Notes: generated from the letters alone by a model not told the origin. Positions 12,248 through 24,897 are shown, counted from the first letter of the stretch. The stretch: 64,000 nucleotides of DNA from [Phialemoniopsis] sp. UDSM-2020 (GCA_018873225.1 JAEILZ010000004.1:992001-1056000); one strand, 5' to 3'. Translations and numbers: made by a program.

Positions 12248-14080
12248 TTACAATGTCTTCCAGTCATACGCCTTTTCCCAAGCAGCTGCTATCTTCAGAC
12301 AATCGGCGTCTTCATACTTCCGGCCTACCAGCTGCAGTCCAGCAGGAAGCTTGACATTGATGTCTTCTCTGGCAGGCACAAACCCCACTGGGAATGAAAT
12401 AGCAGGGTGTCCGGAGTCTGTCATTTGTTTGTCAGCCATCGCACACCAGTCTGGAACAAGGGCAAGACTCACTGTCGAAAGGCGAGGTGTTGGCAATCAT
12501 GCCGGTCGTCCTCATCGCGAACTTTAGCATGCCCTCATCGTACCGATCCTCTGGAAGCTTCGGGGCCGGATGAGGCAGTGTAGGCATAGCCAACACGTCA
12601 AACTCTCCCAGTGCCTTGTCATAGGCGTCCTTCACTGATGTCAGCATCTTTCGAAAGGGATAACAGCTCGATAAAAGGAGGGCCTACGCTAATAAACTTC
12701 TGCAGGTTCATGCACTTTCCCTGATGCACCGATCCGTGCTTCTCCAACAGCCACAGGTGGTTGAGGTACAAGCTGGCTGCTCCAGGGCTGAGGGCATCGA
12801 ATTGTTGCTGCGTAAGACGGTCACCGACCAATGCCAACCGATCGGTCATATACAGCTGCTTGCGACCTTCCATGCCACCCAACAAGGCTTGTCTTGCGCA
12901 AGGAATGCCAATAGAGCTCATCCAGACAAGCGGGGCTAGCTTGTGCTCGGGGATTGACACTGGCACAACTTCTGCGCCGAGGGCTTTGAATTTTTCCACG
13001 GCATCCTGAACGCACTTCACGATGTTCTCGTCCTGGCCATCGACTTGGAAGCCTTCTTGGAGTACTCCAATTTTGATGCCACTCAACATTTCACCTTGTG
13101 GTTTCGACACGATCGCGTCAACGGCCTCAACAAAGCGCAGTCTCCTGTCGTTTCGGTCCAGCAAAGCCTGCCGATCGTCCCATCCGTCGGGACCGGCGAT
13201 GGCCTCTAGAAGCAAGGCGCAATCCCGTACGGTACGTGTCATCGGCCCAGCGTGGTCGAGCGCCGCATCCAAGTTGATGATGCCCGTGTACGGCACCATA
13301 CCCCACGTCGGCTTGAGACCGACTATTCCACAGGAAGCTGAGGGGATACGGATACTACCGGCTTGATCGCAGCCGATCGACATATCCACGAGACCCGCTC
13401 CCACCAGGCGGCCAGAGCCGCTGCTGGAACCTCCGGCGCTGTATCCTTGCGCCCAAGGATTGTGCACGTTTCCGGTGATGGCAGTCGCTGAAAGACCTTC
13501 GAAACAGGCATTTTCACATGCTTCAAAGGCAAATCAGCACGATTCTGACGCAAAGATACCTCACGAGAAGAGCTCTTACCGGCCTTGCCGACAATGATAC
13601 CCCCAGCATCCATCACGCGCGTGGCAACCGTGGCGTCGACTTTCGGCGTCCATTCCACCATCGCTGTCCCATTTGTACATGGCACTCCGGCAAAAGCTAT
13701 GTTGTCCTTCAACGCGATTGTTCGGCCCTTGAGAAGGTCGCTGGTCGGAGCTGTGCATTTTGCAGTGACCTTTTAGTTGGGTTAGCCGCTCGACTCTCAT
13801 CCATAAAGCGTACATGACCCCGAACCTTTGCTGCCCATCCGCCGAGTTCGTTGTCTTTGGGCCAGTGGATATCAGTCCTTGGATATTTTGTAAGGTTCGG
13901 AATCGGAATAACACAGCTATCGTCTGGCAGGTTGGCAATGACAGATTCGAGACCGCTAACCAGCGTGACGAAATCGGATGCCATTTGATCCGAGAGCTTC
14001 AGCCCCCCTTTGGCAGCGATGTCCACGACATCTTCTACGGCGACCTTCGGCGCCGCAGCGTCGACTTGCACGATAGACAT
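12248..14080 (-). CDS. amidase-signature hydrolase 2
   Basis: Five exons (13826..14080, 13580..13769, 12688..13520, 12473..12647, 12248..12417) join in phase to 540 residues. The catalytic set is Lys106 (IALKDN), Ser180 ([11 protein letters not shown]) and Ser204 ([10 protein letters not shown]). The C-terminal [12 protein letters not shown] stretch is also typical of the family. Introns are 56, 59, 40 and 55 bases; the first donor (GTTCGG) is weak and the 40-base third intron is near the lower limit, but both restore alignment to family landmarks. The start at 14080 opens MSIVQVDAA; a frame-open extension upstream to 14194 is not needed. It is probably cytosolic. It is divergent from the double transcription factor gene at 14714, which makes it a likely target of that regulator. 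The substrate is unknown. Confidence 0.87.
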
Positions 14081-14713
14081 CTTCAGTTGATTTCGACTAC
14101 CGGATTCGAGGACGAGGAGAAGGAGCAGTGAAGGTAGAGTTCGGTCGAAATACGCGGCGAGTGTTTCGATGCTACTACGCCGAGGGCAATACAAACAAAG
14201 CTAGTGGCCATGAATTTAAATGCCGGGTAACGCGACTGAGGGCCGCCAAAGCGGGAAACCCCCTTGTCTCGTCCTGCAGCGGTCTATGTCATGGTGGTGA
14301 TCCAGCCGCCTTGAAGGGCAATCAACACCGTCTGCAGGATCCACTCGGGCATATCTCCGACTGTAGTGTCTTGTCGGACTTTTGCTAGCTTCTTTTGCGG
14401 GTCCACCAGATCCCTTGAGCTTGAATCCCGAGCTTGTGGAATGGCGTTTGATCCAGACCACAAGCGCGTTTTTTATTGCTGAGTGATGGGCCATGTGACA
14501 CCCTAGGTAAAGAGTGGTGTGCAAATCCGACATGCTGCCGACTCATCCTTTCATATTGTTTTCGAGGCTACAATATGGACTCGGACAAGGTTGAATCGCG
14601 ATAGGAGATATGCGACCAGCATTCGGGGCCCTACCGCTCGATCGCGTCAGCGTCGGGTCTTAGACGGAACTACCAGCAACCCCAGGTCAAGACAAGCACT
14701 GGTCCTCGTCACG
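14081..14713. promoter_or_regulatory. divergent promoter, amidase 2 / double regulator
   Basis: The 633 bases lie between two divergent start codons and must carry both promoters. Several CGG/CCG triplets, the half-sites of Zn2Cys6 proteins, are present (for example near 14224, 14251 and 14531), but I see no clear symmetric pair. Confidence 0.5.
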
Positions 14714-17700
14714 ATGCCTCGCCGTCAGCGTACCCAGCCAATTCTGGCCTGTGCTAGATGCTATTCTCTAAAGAAAAGGGTAGACTTGCCTGTGGATCAC
14801 AATGTATTCCTCCAGTTGACACTCTGGTCTAGTGCGACAAGCAGCTGCCCTCCTGCTCACGATGCCTCACAGCGGGTAAAGAATGTGTGGGCATCGACCG
14901 TCATAGCCGTAAAGAGGTCCCACGAAGGTAATAGAATCCTTTACATTATCTAAGCTTTGTTGCTAAGCCTTAGACCGCTCGCAGCATACTTCAATTTTTA
15001 GAGAAGCGACTAGCCGAGATCGAGCAAGACCAAAGCGATGTGCCAGACTCAGAACGCATGCAGATTGAGACGGGGAAACAGACTCCGAAGACGCCCAACA
15101 TCTCAGAGCATGATTATGGTCGTGCCCTCCAAAACGTCAGCACGTCCATCCGCAGGTTGCACACGACCAGCTGCGTAGGCAGTCACCCGGGGTTGCTCCA
15201 TGAGTCCAAGCTGTTTTATCCTACCGAACGACCTCCTCACAAGGTCCCAGTACATGGATTCTACTACGAATATCTTGGGAAGCGAGCGGGCTATGGCAAC
15301 GACTCTGACTTCCCAGCCATTGATCCACTGCGGATCCCTTTCGAGGTTGCACGTCACATCTTTGACAACTACGTGACTACAATCCTACCGCGATATCCAT
15401 GTTTCTCTAGCAATGAGCTGTGGTATCACTTTGGCCAGGTGTACTCCAGGCAGCAGGGAGGCGAGACCTCATCATCAGACGCCAGCCGCTTCATTGTATC
15501 CATGGTATTGGCGATAAGCTCTTTGACATCGCGGCGCGAAGACTTTTCTCGGGTTGCATCAATGAGCGAGGGTCTCCACCGCGATGCCATGCAACATTGG
15601 ACCTTTCTGAAACACTCCAATCTCAGTTCAGTCCAGGGGCTTCTGTTGTTGATACAACTAGGCTTTTTTCTGCCATATATCAACAATGTATTCTTCTTGG
15701 GTGCTGAAGTCGTACGCATGGCTATTGGACTGGGTCTTCACCAAGACGTCGATTCTATTCAAGATCTTGATCCGCAAAGCATCAGTTTTCGGAGACAGAT
15801 ATTTTGGTTGGTACAGTTCTGAGCCCAGGTCCCCAACAGAATTTACAGTGCTTCTGAGTCACTAACATCAAACACAGGTCTACCTAGTCGACAGGACTGT
15901 TGCCGTTTCGACTGGATCACCGCCCTGCTTGAGCGACGAGCATATCACTACATGTCTGCCAGGTACCGGTGAAGAAGCAAATAACGCTACCGACATCTCT
16001 GCATCATCTAGGGATGGAAGGCTGAACGCTAATCATTTCTTGTTGCAAATACAACTATGCAGGCTCCAGTCTGAAATATACGAGATCAAATTCTTCGGCC
16101 GGAGTATTCCGGATCAGTTTCAGAGTCATGGGCACTGGGTTCAGCATATTGAGGAGCGTATCAGCAACATGCTCGATTTTGCGGCCCCTTCCGATGGCAT
16201 CGTTCCGCAATGGATCGAGAACAGTATAAATGACAGCCAGAATCTATTACATCGACCCTTTCCTGGGAATATGGTGCTAAGCCACGATTCTTTACTGGCC
16301 GCAACGACAAGCGCGATCAGATTGATTCATGGCTATTACAAGACTTGTCAGACTCCGAGATTCATCTGGACTTTCGTGGTCGTCAACAATGCCTTCCAAG
16401 CGGGGATTGTGCTGCTCTATATCCTTGGAAATTACGGGTATATCGTTCGTGATAATGCTTTGGAAAACGAGGTTCTGCTCGCACTTGACAATTTGATGGC
16501 CATTCTTGTGAGTCTTTCCTGATCTTCTGAGATTTCCAATGAGACTAAGTTCCGGTAGGCTGTCGGGGCACGAAGATGGCCTGTGATCGCCATCACCAGC
16601 ATGTATGTCAATGATCTTCGAGAAGTCGCTCTATCAACTCAACCAGGTTCAATCGAGTCAGCAAGTGGCTTGAAACTCATCTCGGAACTTGAAGTACTTC
16701 TATCACAACGCCGCATTCGCAGTATTTACCAAGCAAACACGGAGACTCAGCATGCTTTTCCATCAATAGAGACCTTATCGCCCAACGACCTGTCCCAAGA
16801 GCCGTTTTCAGACGACATGTGGCACGAATTCATGACAGTTCAGTTTGAATTCGAAGAGCCGGCTTCACTCGACTTCCTGGAGCCCTCTTGGCTCACCCAA
16901 CAGCACCAGACACTTCTCACAAGTGCAGATGCCGGAACAGAAACACCAAAACCGGAGCTTCCGACTGACGTCAAGGACGTCGTCGATTCCATGCCCACTT
17001 GCATATTCTGTCGCGATCAACACATACGGTGCGATCGTGAACTTCCAAGCTGCGGTGCCTGCCGCAAGTCACGCCGGGAGTGCGTTTACTATGATATTGC
17101 ACTCTCACAAGAGATTCCCCGAAAGTAAGTCAAGCCCTCCTTGCTGTACACGCTTGGCTCTAGTGCTTATACAGATGCTTTCGTACCATAGGGACATCTA
17201 TGATTTGATTGAAAAGATCACTGCCGCAAATCAGCTAGTGCAAATTCCTCAAAAGATCTGCATGGCACCGACTCCTGTTCCAAAGCATAGCCCTATGGCC
17301 TACTCACAACTAACTTGGGGTACCAACCTCTTGATCCCGACGGAGACAACATTCACTCCAGGCTTGATAAAGTCCCAGGACAAGCCCAAATCATCGATAC
17401 AGACCACACATCCGGACTACATATTCTTTGGCATGTCAGCCCACCTTGCCTCGATCAACTCGGTCATGCTCCCTTTGGCAGAATGCGGATCTCCAATTTT
17501 GGGACGCGAGGTCAGTATCAGATCGGTCACTGCTTCGAACACGGCAACGGTTCAGGTTCATCCTCCGGATATTCTGACCGCGTCGCGTCTGTTTACGGTG
17601 TTTAAGAAATCAGTACACGTGTGGTACCCAGTGCTGAGTGACAGCTATTTGCAGGAACTGCTCACCTGTTGCTACACCGAGTCTCCTGACTCTTCCTGTT

Positions 17701-18888
17701 TGGACCACAACCAGGAGCTGTTCTACTTGGTTCTCGCAATCAGTCGTCGGCTCACGAAGAGGGCCGAGCCCTGCGGAGGCTTCATGCCAGCAGCTTACTT
17801 CCACAAAGCAACATCACTCGTCGACACCAGCTGCGATCATGCTTCCGGATCCAGCACCTTGCATATGATGCAGAGGGCTCTGCTCATCTGTCTATACCTG
17901 CTTCTCAGTCCTGGCGAAGGCGACATATGGAGGAATCTAGGCTTTGCGATCCGTCTCTATTTCGACATGTCGCATGGCCGGCTTGAAAATATTGAAGATC
18001 TGGAAGAGGGCCAGCTCGTAATGCTCGCTAGAACTTTGTATTGCATTGAGGGGTATATATAATTCTTTCCGCCTTCAGAGATCTGTACTGACAACGAACA
18101 AAGGAATGTCACCGCTGCCTTTGGTCGCCCGACGGTGTTGATAATAGGGGATAGACTACGTAATGTCAGTGCAGAGAAGAACTGCCCAGCCATTATGCAC
18201 AGACCTGACTAATACTCTCTAGGATCTGACCCAGCCGGTTTCTGACACCATGGAAGAACGTATTTCCATACACTTCTACCGTATTTCGATATTGAAGATG
18301 CAATTGCAAAGCCTGCTGCTCTCGGAAGGATCTCTTCAGCGCGACCCAGTAAAGTTGAAAGAGAAATGCGAGGATCTTCGAAACGATCTACTTCAATGGC
18401 ACCTGTCCTGGAAGACAGACTTTCTGTCCGCCATCACAAGCGAGCTGTACAACTGGAAAGGAGCCCTCCAGAGTCTGGACATGTGGGGCAGTTTGCAGTA
18501 CCATGCGACGATCCTCATGCTGTCCAGACTCTCCTCCGAAAGGACGGAGGATGTATATGACACTGTTCGCGAGATCATGTCGTGCAGCAGCGTCCTTGTC
18601 CGACAGCATCAATACTCCTTTACTATTGTTCACGAACAAGACGTACTGCAACAGGTCCCGGTGTTTCCGACCGATTGGACTATTTCACACCTTCTTTTCT
18701 CTGCTGCGCTCAACCTGCTTCCGTCCAAGAGAACTGATTCGACAGACCATAAAGGCTGGGAACGAACAGTGCGGTCTTGCATGGCAACTATGGCGTTGGT
18801 TGAGCCTGATCCAGCCAACTTGGCAATGGGCTTTTCGAAGATCCTGGAGGATTTGTACGATTATGAGCCTCACGAGCAAAGCCCCTAG
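14714..18888 (+). CDS. double Zn2Cys6 transcription factor, two complete modules in one frame
   Basis: Eight exons (14714..14779, 14833..14927, 14985..15810, 15878..16507, 16559..17124, 17192..18052, 18104..18164, 18223..18888) join in phase to 1256 residues. Module 1 has a binuclear zinc cluster with cysteines 13, 16, 23, 30, 33, 40, a coiled coil (FLEKRLAEIEQ) and a fungal middle-homology region up to about residue 620. It ends in an acidic DDMWHEFM-type tail of the sort that normally ends such a protein. With no stop codon the frame then enters module 2: a second intact cluster with cysteines 687, 690, 697, 704, 707, 714, and a second middle-homology region to the end. The modules are alike (RCDKQLPSC versus RCDRELPSC), so a tandem duplication followed by fusion is likely. 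Alternatively a second transcript could start at the ATG at 16991. It should act in the nucleus and probably on the divergent amidase. Confidence 0.8.
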
Positions 18889-19618
18889 ATTTGGAGCTGG
18901 TTACCAGCAAGGGGATGGAGAGACGGCAGTGTGACGGTATGAAACCCGCGAATGCTGCCAAGTTGGCCTTATTAGCAATAGAGTTACATTAGTGCGGCTC
19001 TGACAGGAGTTTCTGGATGGCAGGAGGGATGGCACAGGGATTTGCAACCTTTATCGGTACTCGGAAGACCACCCTGTAGCAGATCCACCAAGTCCCCGTT
19101 TCGAGACGATTCACCGCACCGCCATGTTTCCTTGGCACAATACCACCAAAAATACGAGTTTTTGTACAGAAGTCTTCCCAAGAAGCTTTCATTGGCTTTC
19201 TATGGCACCATGCTGGGATTCTAGAAACTCTGGAGAACCCTCGAGTCGGCTAGTCCTACCACTGAAGTGCAAGACCCCAGAGTTTCAAAACTTCCTTGGG
19301 AGCTACCCCTGTATCCACCTGTTTGTCACTACCTGAACTCGCCTGCCAAGCGCTCCTATGGCTACGCGAATGGTTTGCTGGGCCATGGTCTGCAACACGA
19401 TGACACATCTCGTCTGGAATTGTGCCAAGGATACCTCCGAGGTGAATGTTATATAGACTCGGCACACCCACAGCAATAGCTTCTATTCCATCCCGTTCTG
19501 GCCAGACGTTGACGTCCTCCATCCAAGCAACCCTTCTTTTCTCTACCCTTTACTCTTATTCTCGCCCATCTGCTGTGCAGATCTTGATTTTCTCTCTCAT
19601 TTCATCGATACCAAGACA
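18889..19618. other. intergenic, no gene seen
   Basis: This spacer holds the 3' end of the double regulator and the promoter of the secreted repeat protein. A CT-rich tract runs from about 19530 to 19600 just before that start, as is common in strongly expressed fungal genes. No other gene is visible. Confidence 0.55.
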
Positions 19619-20431
19619 ATGCAGTCCTTCCTAGTTCTGTCCCTGCTTGCTGCCAGCGCCCTGGCCAAGAATGGGTAAGTTGCATGTGATGAGATGCACA
19701 GTACCTGTACTGACGGGTTCCCTAGCTGTGGCTTTCCTGATGGGCCGGACTGTGTCTCCCTAGGCAAAGGCGCCAACGGCCTGGAGCAATTTGCTGACGA
19801 TGGCGGCTGTTGCCTTCTTCCTTTCCGGTGCGGCAATGTTGCCGGTGAGCTATGCGAGCGCGTCGACTCAGCTGCCACGCCAGCAACTGGAAACGCAAAT
19901 GGGAACACGAACGGCAACTCAAACAACAGCGGCAACGGGAATGTTTTTGATGGGGCTGATGGTTTCACTGGCGATGGCAACACGCAAACCGAAACCGACC
20001 CGAACTGCGGCTTCCCCAACGGTCCCGACTGCGTCTCCCTAGGCAGAGGCGCCAACGGCCTAGAGCAGTTTGCTGATGACGGCGGCTGTTGCCTACTTCC
20101 GTTCCGATGCGGCAATGTTGCCGGAGAGCTATGCGAGCGCGTCAGCTCGGCTGCGACGCCAGCAACTGGGAACACAAGTGGAAACACTAACGGCAACACA
20201 CAAGCCGACCCGAACTGCGGCTTCCCTAATGGTCCCGACTGTGTATCTCTGGGCAGAGGTGACAACGGCCTGGAGCAATTCGCTGATGATGGCTGCTGTC
20301 TGCTTCCCTTCCGTTGCGGTAACGTTGCGGGCGAGCTATGCGAGGGTGTGCCCGTGGCGGCACAAAACAACAACAAGGCACGCGCTGTTCAGCTGAGCGG
20401 AAGCTTTATAGATCGCCGCGTCAAGAAGTGA
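19619..20431 (+). CDS. secreted protein of three six-cysteine repeats
   Basis: Two exons (19619..19674, 19726..20431) give 253 residues. The start MQSFLVLSLLAASALA is a clear signal peptide. The mature chain is three near-identical units of about 45 residues, each with the pattern C-x7-C-x18-CC-x5-C-x7-C (opening CGFPNGPDC), separated by Asn/Gly/Thr-rich linkers. Unit 3 has lost one glycine before the CC pair (x17). The C-terminal tail is basic (RRVKK). Six cysteines per unit suggest three disulfides each. I do not recognise the fold; it is not the eight-cysteine hydrophobin pattern. Secretion, small size, internal repeats and cysteines make it an effector or cell-surface candidate. The 51-base intron right after the signal peptide is common in small secreted fungal proteins. 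Confidence 0.85.
19727..20347 (+). repeat. three tandem copies of a 135-base cysteine-repeat unit
   Basis: Units lie at about 19727..19861, 20006..20140 and 20216..20347. DNA identity between units is high through long stretches, with most changes at third positions, so the duplications look fairly recent or gene-converted. Linkers between them differ in length. Confidence 0.85.
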
Positions 20432-20628
20432 AGTGTGGATGAAAGGTTAATGCGGGCGAGAACGTATTCCTGAGGCCTTGCTAGTTTAGTACAGAGGTAT
20501 CTTATTGACAGAGCATCCGCCTATCATTATCTCTCGTTGCAATCATGACCCTTTATGCTAGACTCGTCTCAATCCTGGTGAGCCATGCAAAATATGTCTT
20601 CCTCGGCTTCTTCGAGAAATCAAATGTG

Positions 20629-22875
20629 CTAAAACCAAGGGTCAAGATTTTCGAAATTGTTCAGATTTAGAAACATGGTGAAATACTATGCCAAGTAAAA
20701 GTCAAGTTAGCTATTTTGCCTCTACCATTCTCAAGAGATGGGTACTCACATCTTCATCTACTGAATTTCCAGAGAGAGTTGGACCCATGAAAAAGTTCTC
20801 CTCTACCTGCAACTTGTGTTAGCACTCCCAGTCACAAACCCCAAAACTGGCGAGGTAGAACTTACAGCACTAGGGTCCGGCATGCTATCAGACCCGGTCT
20901 GTTGAATGCTTGCCCGATAAGCTTGGATGCTCCGCCCAATTGCCTCCTTCATCGAAGGAATCGTCATTGCGTCGTCTCCCACAGCAGCCCGTGACAACTC
21001 CGCAGAGAGATACATCCAAGCGCAGGTCCGTTGGCTCACGATGTCTGGCTTGCACACTATCCTAGCTGCCTGCGTCGTCCGCTCTACCAGGTCAACTAGT
21101 AGGCGTTCTTGTTCACCGCTCGACGAAAGAACCAGTGTCGAGCGGCGTCGACGTTCAACTGCTCGCGCCAAGAGCTCGTGGCAAATAAGGAAAACGCTGT
21201 TCGCCATCTCGCAGCGGCACATGTTGTTGACCGTGGCGAACGGCCCAGGCTCGTTCACCAGGGAGAGAGCATCGGTGAGCACGGCGGTTGCCATCTCGAC
21301 ACATGTTTGTCTCGAGTAAAGATATCTTGGATCGTGCAAGGTCCTTGTCACGAAAGGTGCGTGGAGAGCGATGGTAGCTCTTCGGGTGAGGATGCTCAAG
21401 AGAACTTTCTTAAAGCCAGTAGGCTCTTGCTTAATGACTTCTGCGGCCTGAACAAGAAACTTCTTCAACTCGGCATCAAGCTTGAGCACCTGCTCGTAAC
21501 TGGATGCGAGGTTGATGCCGTTGACCAGGCGACATACAGTGGTCCTCAACGAGATGGATCTGGCCAGATGCGTGAACAAGGGTCCACCCGAGGTGTCTGT
21601 AGTTCGTGCAATATCGATGTGAGCGGCGGTGGTGTCTCCGCCAAGTATACTGTCGTCTATGTTCGAGGGTGGCCAGCAATCGTAGTCGTCGTCCCGGACA
21701 GAGGGAGCGCGACCTTTGGCGAATGAAGCTTGAAGGTCAAACTCCAAGATTGAATACCACAGTCTCCTTCGAAGCTCGGCGTAGAAAGGGGAGATTCTGG
21801 TGAAGTCCGAAGGTTCCCTGTGAAGACCAGCCGAGATCGCATTGCGCACCAACATGCCGGCAGAGACCCAACTCCGGTCTATCTTGATCCAATACACGTC
21901 ACCAGCCACTAGCATCAGCAAATGTGCCTGCATGTGACCGAGCGTCATCTGAGTTCTAGGATCTTGCTTGAACAGCCAGAGGCGGACAGCCTCTATCCAT
22001 TGCCTTGCAGTCTGGTCTCGAGAGCTGTGTGAATGACTACAGCCTGCTCCGATGGCACAAACTCCGAGAAGCTGCGCGAGGAAGTTTGGCGGTCCATTGC
22101 TTGAGACAACTGGGTCCGAGTCCCATAGTAGAGCATAATCTTTCAGGAATGAGGGGACGTGAAGAATCTTATAGAAAGACTCGAATGTCTTGAAATAGCA
22201 GTCCACGAGCCGGTCGGTTTCTTCCTTGGGTGGCAACAAAGCCCGCAGCTCCGGATCATGTACTCGAATAGGAACGGTATCTCCAGGCCTTGTGCTCCGC
22301 TCTATTTGATACAGTGTCGACACATTGTCGTCCTTGTCTGTCTCGAGGAGTAGCTTCGCGGCATCCGTGATGCGAGGGACAAAGTTGGTCTCATGGCCTC
22401 TGCCCCAATATACGGTTGCGTCGTTCTCTCCAAAGATTACCTCTTTAGCAACAGATATGTCCCGTCCATGGAGAGGTTCGCGGTATGTATCAACAGAGCG
22501 GCTGCCGTGCCAGAGCAGCTGAAGAGGTCCGACAGGTCCCTTCGCGGCGAGGGAGGATCCAGCGGTGGGGAGCTCGGAATTTTGAGGGTTGGTACTGATC
22601 GATGGTGACGCAGGCACCACCACAAGTGAAGAGTCCTCGCCGTGTGTGTCAAACTGACGTCGCGCGCCCTTTGTTGCCTCCACCGCAAAGACGAACTGTC
22701 CTGGCGTTGGCTGGCTTCCCGTGTCAGTAGGCAGATCGTAGTGGCATCGGTCAGCATGGCCGCCCTTGACACAGCCACGGCATGGCCTGGCTCTATCGCA
22801 CTTCACTTTGCGTTTCCGGCATTGGCGACACGAGAGCCAAAGCCTGTGCTGTCGTTTCGGCTCTGTCCTGGTCAT
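20629..22875 (-). CDS. Zn2Cys6 transcription factor
   Basis: Three exons (20866..22875, 20750..20806, 20629..20685) give 707 residues. The binuclear zinc cluster has cysteines 16, 19, 26, 32, 35 and 44, with basic RKRKVK between the second and third. A fungal-specific middle-homology domain follows (landmarks RLVDCYFKTFESFYKILHVP and RRRLWYSILEFDLQASFAKG). The two short 3' exons end in a NLNNFENLDPWF tail, like the aromatic-acidic activation tails of this family; the last residue is followed directly by TAG. The ATG at 22875 is chosen because the cluster follows at the usual distance; the frame is open further upstream to 23010. It is divergent from the MFS gene at 23369 and probably controls it or the monooxygenase beyond. 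Confidence 0.87.
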
Positions 22876-23368
22876 GATTGTTGTTGACGCGGACTTTTTC
22901 CAAAAAGGCTCCAAGACGGGGGACCCAGTACTTTTTTGCTCATGTGAATTTCTGACTAGTCTACCTATGACACTAACAGATTTTGGAATGCTAACTAACA
23001 GTAAGCACATCTATTGGCACTGAGATAGTGGGATAACCCACTCTAGTCAACGTTAGTGTGATGCCATCAGAAGGTTAGAAGTTAAGAGTTTAGGTACACG
23101 CCCTCAAAAGGAATGTCCACTTGACCAGGCCCCATATTTCCATTTCGGTTTTGCATCTCAGTTTGGTTAAAGTCCGGAGCCAGCGCAGTCCATTACAGCA
23201 TTTAAAACACTGCAGTTGGGATCGAGGGCAGCACGAGCTAAGAAGGATTAGAAATCATACATATCATATCGAAACACCATCTTGAAGCACTGAACAAGCG
23301 ATATTACCAGATAAACTTCCGGCCTTTCATATCCGGGATAGTAGGTTGTTCGAGCTAGGACTTGCACG
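22876..23368. promoter_or_regulatory. divergent promoter, regulator / MFS porter
   Basis: A 493-base spacer lies between divergent starts. It holds both promoters; I see no defined operator or repeat. Confidence 0.5.
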
Positions 23369-24714
23369 ATGGACGGCACAGCTAGAGCAACAGACCTCTC
23401 TGGGTTGGCTGCCACAAACGAGGACATTTTAGTCCGAAATGGACACAGCAATGACGAGAAACACAATGTATCAGATTATCCGGAAGGTGGAGTTCATGCG
23501 TGGCTCGTGGTATCCGGCTCAGCTGCTATCATGTTCTGTACATTTGGATATCTCACAGGCTTTGGGTACGTTTGAATCGGGCAGAAAAGAGGTGCTGAGA
23601 CTAATCGCATTGCAGTATCTACCAGGCATGGTACGGCTCGCACCAACTTGAAAAGTACACCCAGTCCGACATCTCTTGGATTGGCTCTGTCCAGATCTTC
23701 CTCAACTTCTCAGTCGGTCTGATCGGCGGACCTATTATGGATCGCTACGGTACCGTAGCCGTCATCCCAGCCTCGGTACTCTACGTCGTCTCGCTGGTCC
23801 TGACTAGCTTCTGCAAAGAGTACTATCAGTTTTTCCTCGCGCAGGCGGTGCTCGGCGGCATCTGCCTCGGCCTCCTGTTCAACACCGCTCTGGCAATCAT
23901 CGGGCAGTACTTCAACCGCCGCCAGGGTCTTGCCGTCGGAATCGCCATGGCTGGCGCGGCACTAGGCGGAGTCATCTTCCCTGTTGCGTTAAATCGCCTG
24001 CTCAACGATGTCGGTCTCAGCTTCGGCTGGTCCGTACGGGTCTGCGCACTGATCATTCTAGTCCTGCTGGCGTTTGCCAGTCTGACGATGAAGACACGCT
24101 TGCCGCCTGCTCGCCAGCACATGGATTTCAGCTTGATGCGCCGTTCAGTGTACCTCTTGATTGCCGCTGGCGGGTGGCTGCTGAACTGGGGGATGTATGT
24201 CCCACTGTTCTATCTACCCTCCTTCGCCATCAGCGCTGGGCTGGACAGTGCCATGGCGCCCTACACTGTCGCCATCTTCAACGCTGTTTCCCTCTTTGGG
24301 CGCGTCTTCGCCGGCACACTCGCCGACAAATTCGGTTGCTTCAACGTTGTGATTGTGAATGGCCTTCTCTGCGCCCTCATGCAGTTTGTATGGCCGGGAA
24401 CCCATAGCGCTGCAGGCGTTTACTGCGTTTCCATCTTCTCCGGCCTGTTCATCGGGAGTATTGTCAGTCTGCAGGCAGCCATTGTTGGACAGATCACTCC
24501 TGATCCAAAGTACATTGGCTCCATGATGGGCTTCACCATGGCTATATGGGCGTGCGGTGGCCTTACGGGACCACCAATTGCCGGCGCACTCCTGAACATC
24601 AACGGCAGCTTTGATGGACCGGCATACTTCGCGGGAGCATCTCTTATCGTCGGCTCGGCTCTGTTCTTTTGGGCGAGAATCTTGGTCAATCCGCGACTCA
24701 TTGTCAAAGTCTAA
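23369..24714 (+). CDS. monocarboxylate-porter-like MFS transporter
   Basis: Two exons (23369..23565, 23616..24714) join in phase to 431 residues, the usual size for the fungal monocarboxylate-transporter-like (MCT/MCH) MFS branch. The charged N-terminus ends in DYPEGGVHAWLVV before helix 1, a hallmark of the group, and GGPIMDRYG matches the MFS loop 2-3 motif. About 12 helices are visible, and LFGRVFAGTLADKFG marks the second half. Members sit in the plasma or inner membranes and move carboxylates or small hydrophobic compounds; despite the name many do not carry monocarboxylates. It converges on the monooxygenase gene, with 183 bases between stops, and may import its substrate or export its product. 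Confidence 0.87.
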
Positions 24715-24897
24715 GTCAAACGTTGACACAAGCTTACACTGGGCACAGAACACCATATTAGACTGTACAATATCATCATGCACCGCAGCCAAGACCAGGC
24801 AGGCACTTCACTTATTTCGATCACATTTCAAGACATATCGACTCTCATATAGAATTATCCCATAGATCTCATAAATGCTTAACAATGAATACATGCT

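Noticed and set aside
14714..17128. Two independent regulator genes, the first ending before the second zinc cluster
   Set aside because: No stop codon, polyadenylation-like region or promoter-sized gap separates the modules; the frame runs through. It is kept only as an alternative.
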